Assembly (NCBI GenBank): GCA_903851235.1 | Contig: CAINNR010000016.1 | Coordinates: forward strand, 1 to 52,809 | Direction: 5' to 3' | Origin: an uncultured Candidatus Berkelbacteria bacterium | GTDB taxonomy: Bacteria > Patescibacteriota > UBA1384 > XYA2-FULL-43-10 > CAINNR01 | Length of the DNA stretch: 52,809 bases | In this document: one piece after another, positions 52,644 to 52,809 of the stretch | Numbering within the stretch: position 1 is the first letter of the stretch | Layout: every line of letters starts with the position of its first letter | Made by a program: the position numbers and the translations under genes | The notes under the pieces: generated by a model | Told to the model about the DNA's origin: nothing | Databases searched by the model: none | What the model saw: the letters and a program-made list of their open reading frames with translations, nothing else

Positions 52644-52809
52644 TCACTCATACCTTAACGCATCCAATGGATTAATCTTTGCCGCTCGACGAGATGGGTA
52701 GAGACCTGTTAGAACTCCAACAATAATTGAAAAGAAAAAGATTACGACAACGAATAACCATGGGGGTTGGAAGACCATCAGTTTATCACCACCGGCTCTG
52801 ACTGCCAGC
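52644..52809 (-). CDS. C-terminus of MacB/FtsX-type ABC transporter permease (runs off window)
   Basis: Minus translation LAVRAGGDKLMVFQPPWLFVVVIFFFSIIVGVLTGLYPSRRAAKINPLDALRYE*. Confidence 0.88.
   Translation of the reverse strand, partial: LAVRAGGDKLMVFQPPWLFVVVIFFFSIIVGVLTGLYPSRRAAKINPLDALRYE

Noticed and set aside
1-52809. CRISPR array or Cas genes
   Set aside because: No regularly spaced repeats and no Cas motifs in the ORF track.

Overview
The window looks like one contig segment of an uncultivated bacterium. A Patescibacteria/CPR-like source is an inference only; no 16S or marker gene is present. The dominant content is a ~36 kb envelope-polysaccharide locus (about 14.8-50.7 kb): GT-C/YfhO-like membrane proteins, GT2 and GT4 glycosyltransferases, methyltransferases, acetyltransferases, a flippase, a GT2-UXS fusion and dTDP-rhamnose genes. 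Around it are pcrA/uvrD, ftsH, a G5/lysozyme-like wall protein, a secreted dockerin protein next to a membrane-anchored cohesin-like protein, a surface HNH-type lipoprotein, and an IS30 element. The strongest observations are: (1) an intein whose +1 residue is the third cluster cysteine of a radical SAM protein; (2) an adjacent cohesin-dockerin pair; (3) three places where duplicated gene ends bracket inserted material, two of them toxin-antitoxin modules; (4) toxin genes decayed beside intact antitoxins (hicA, relE); (5) tandem unknown paralogs with a copied consensus promoter; (6) an orphan Phd-type protein with a long low-complexity tail and a consensus promoter; (7) a possible long structured RNA upstream of pcrA and a ~200-nt nested palindrome at the left edge. 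No CRISPR array, rRNA or tRNA was recognised by eye. All family calls come from reading motifs, not from searches.
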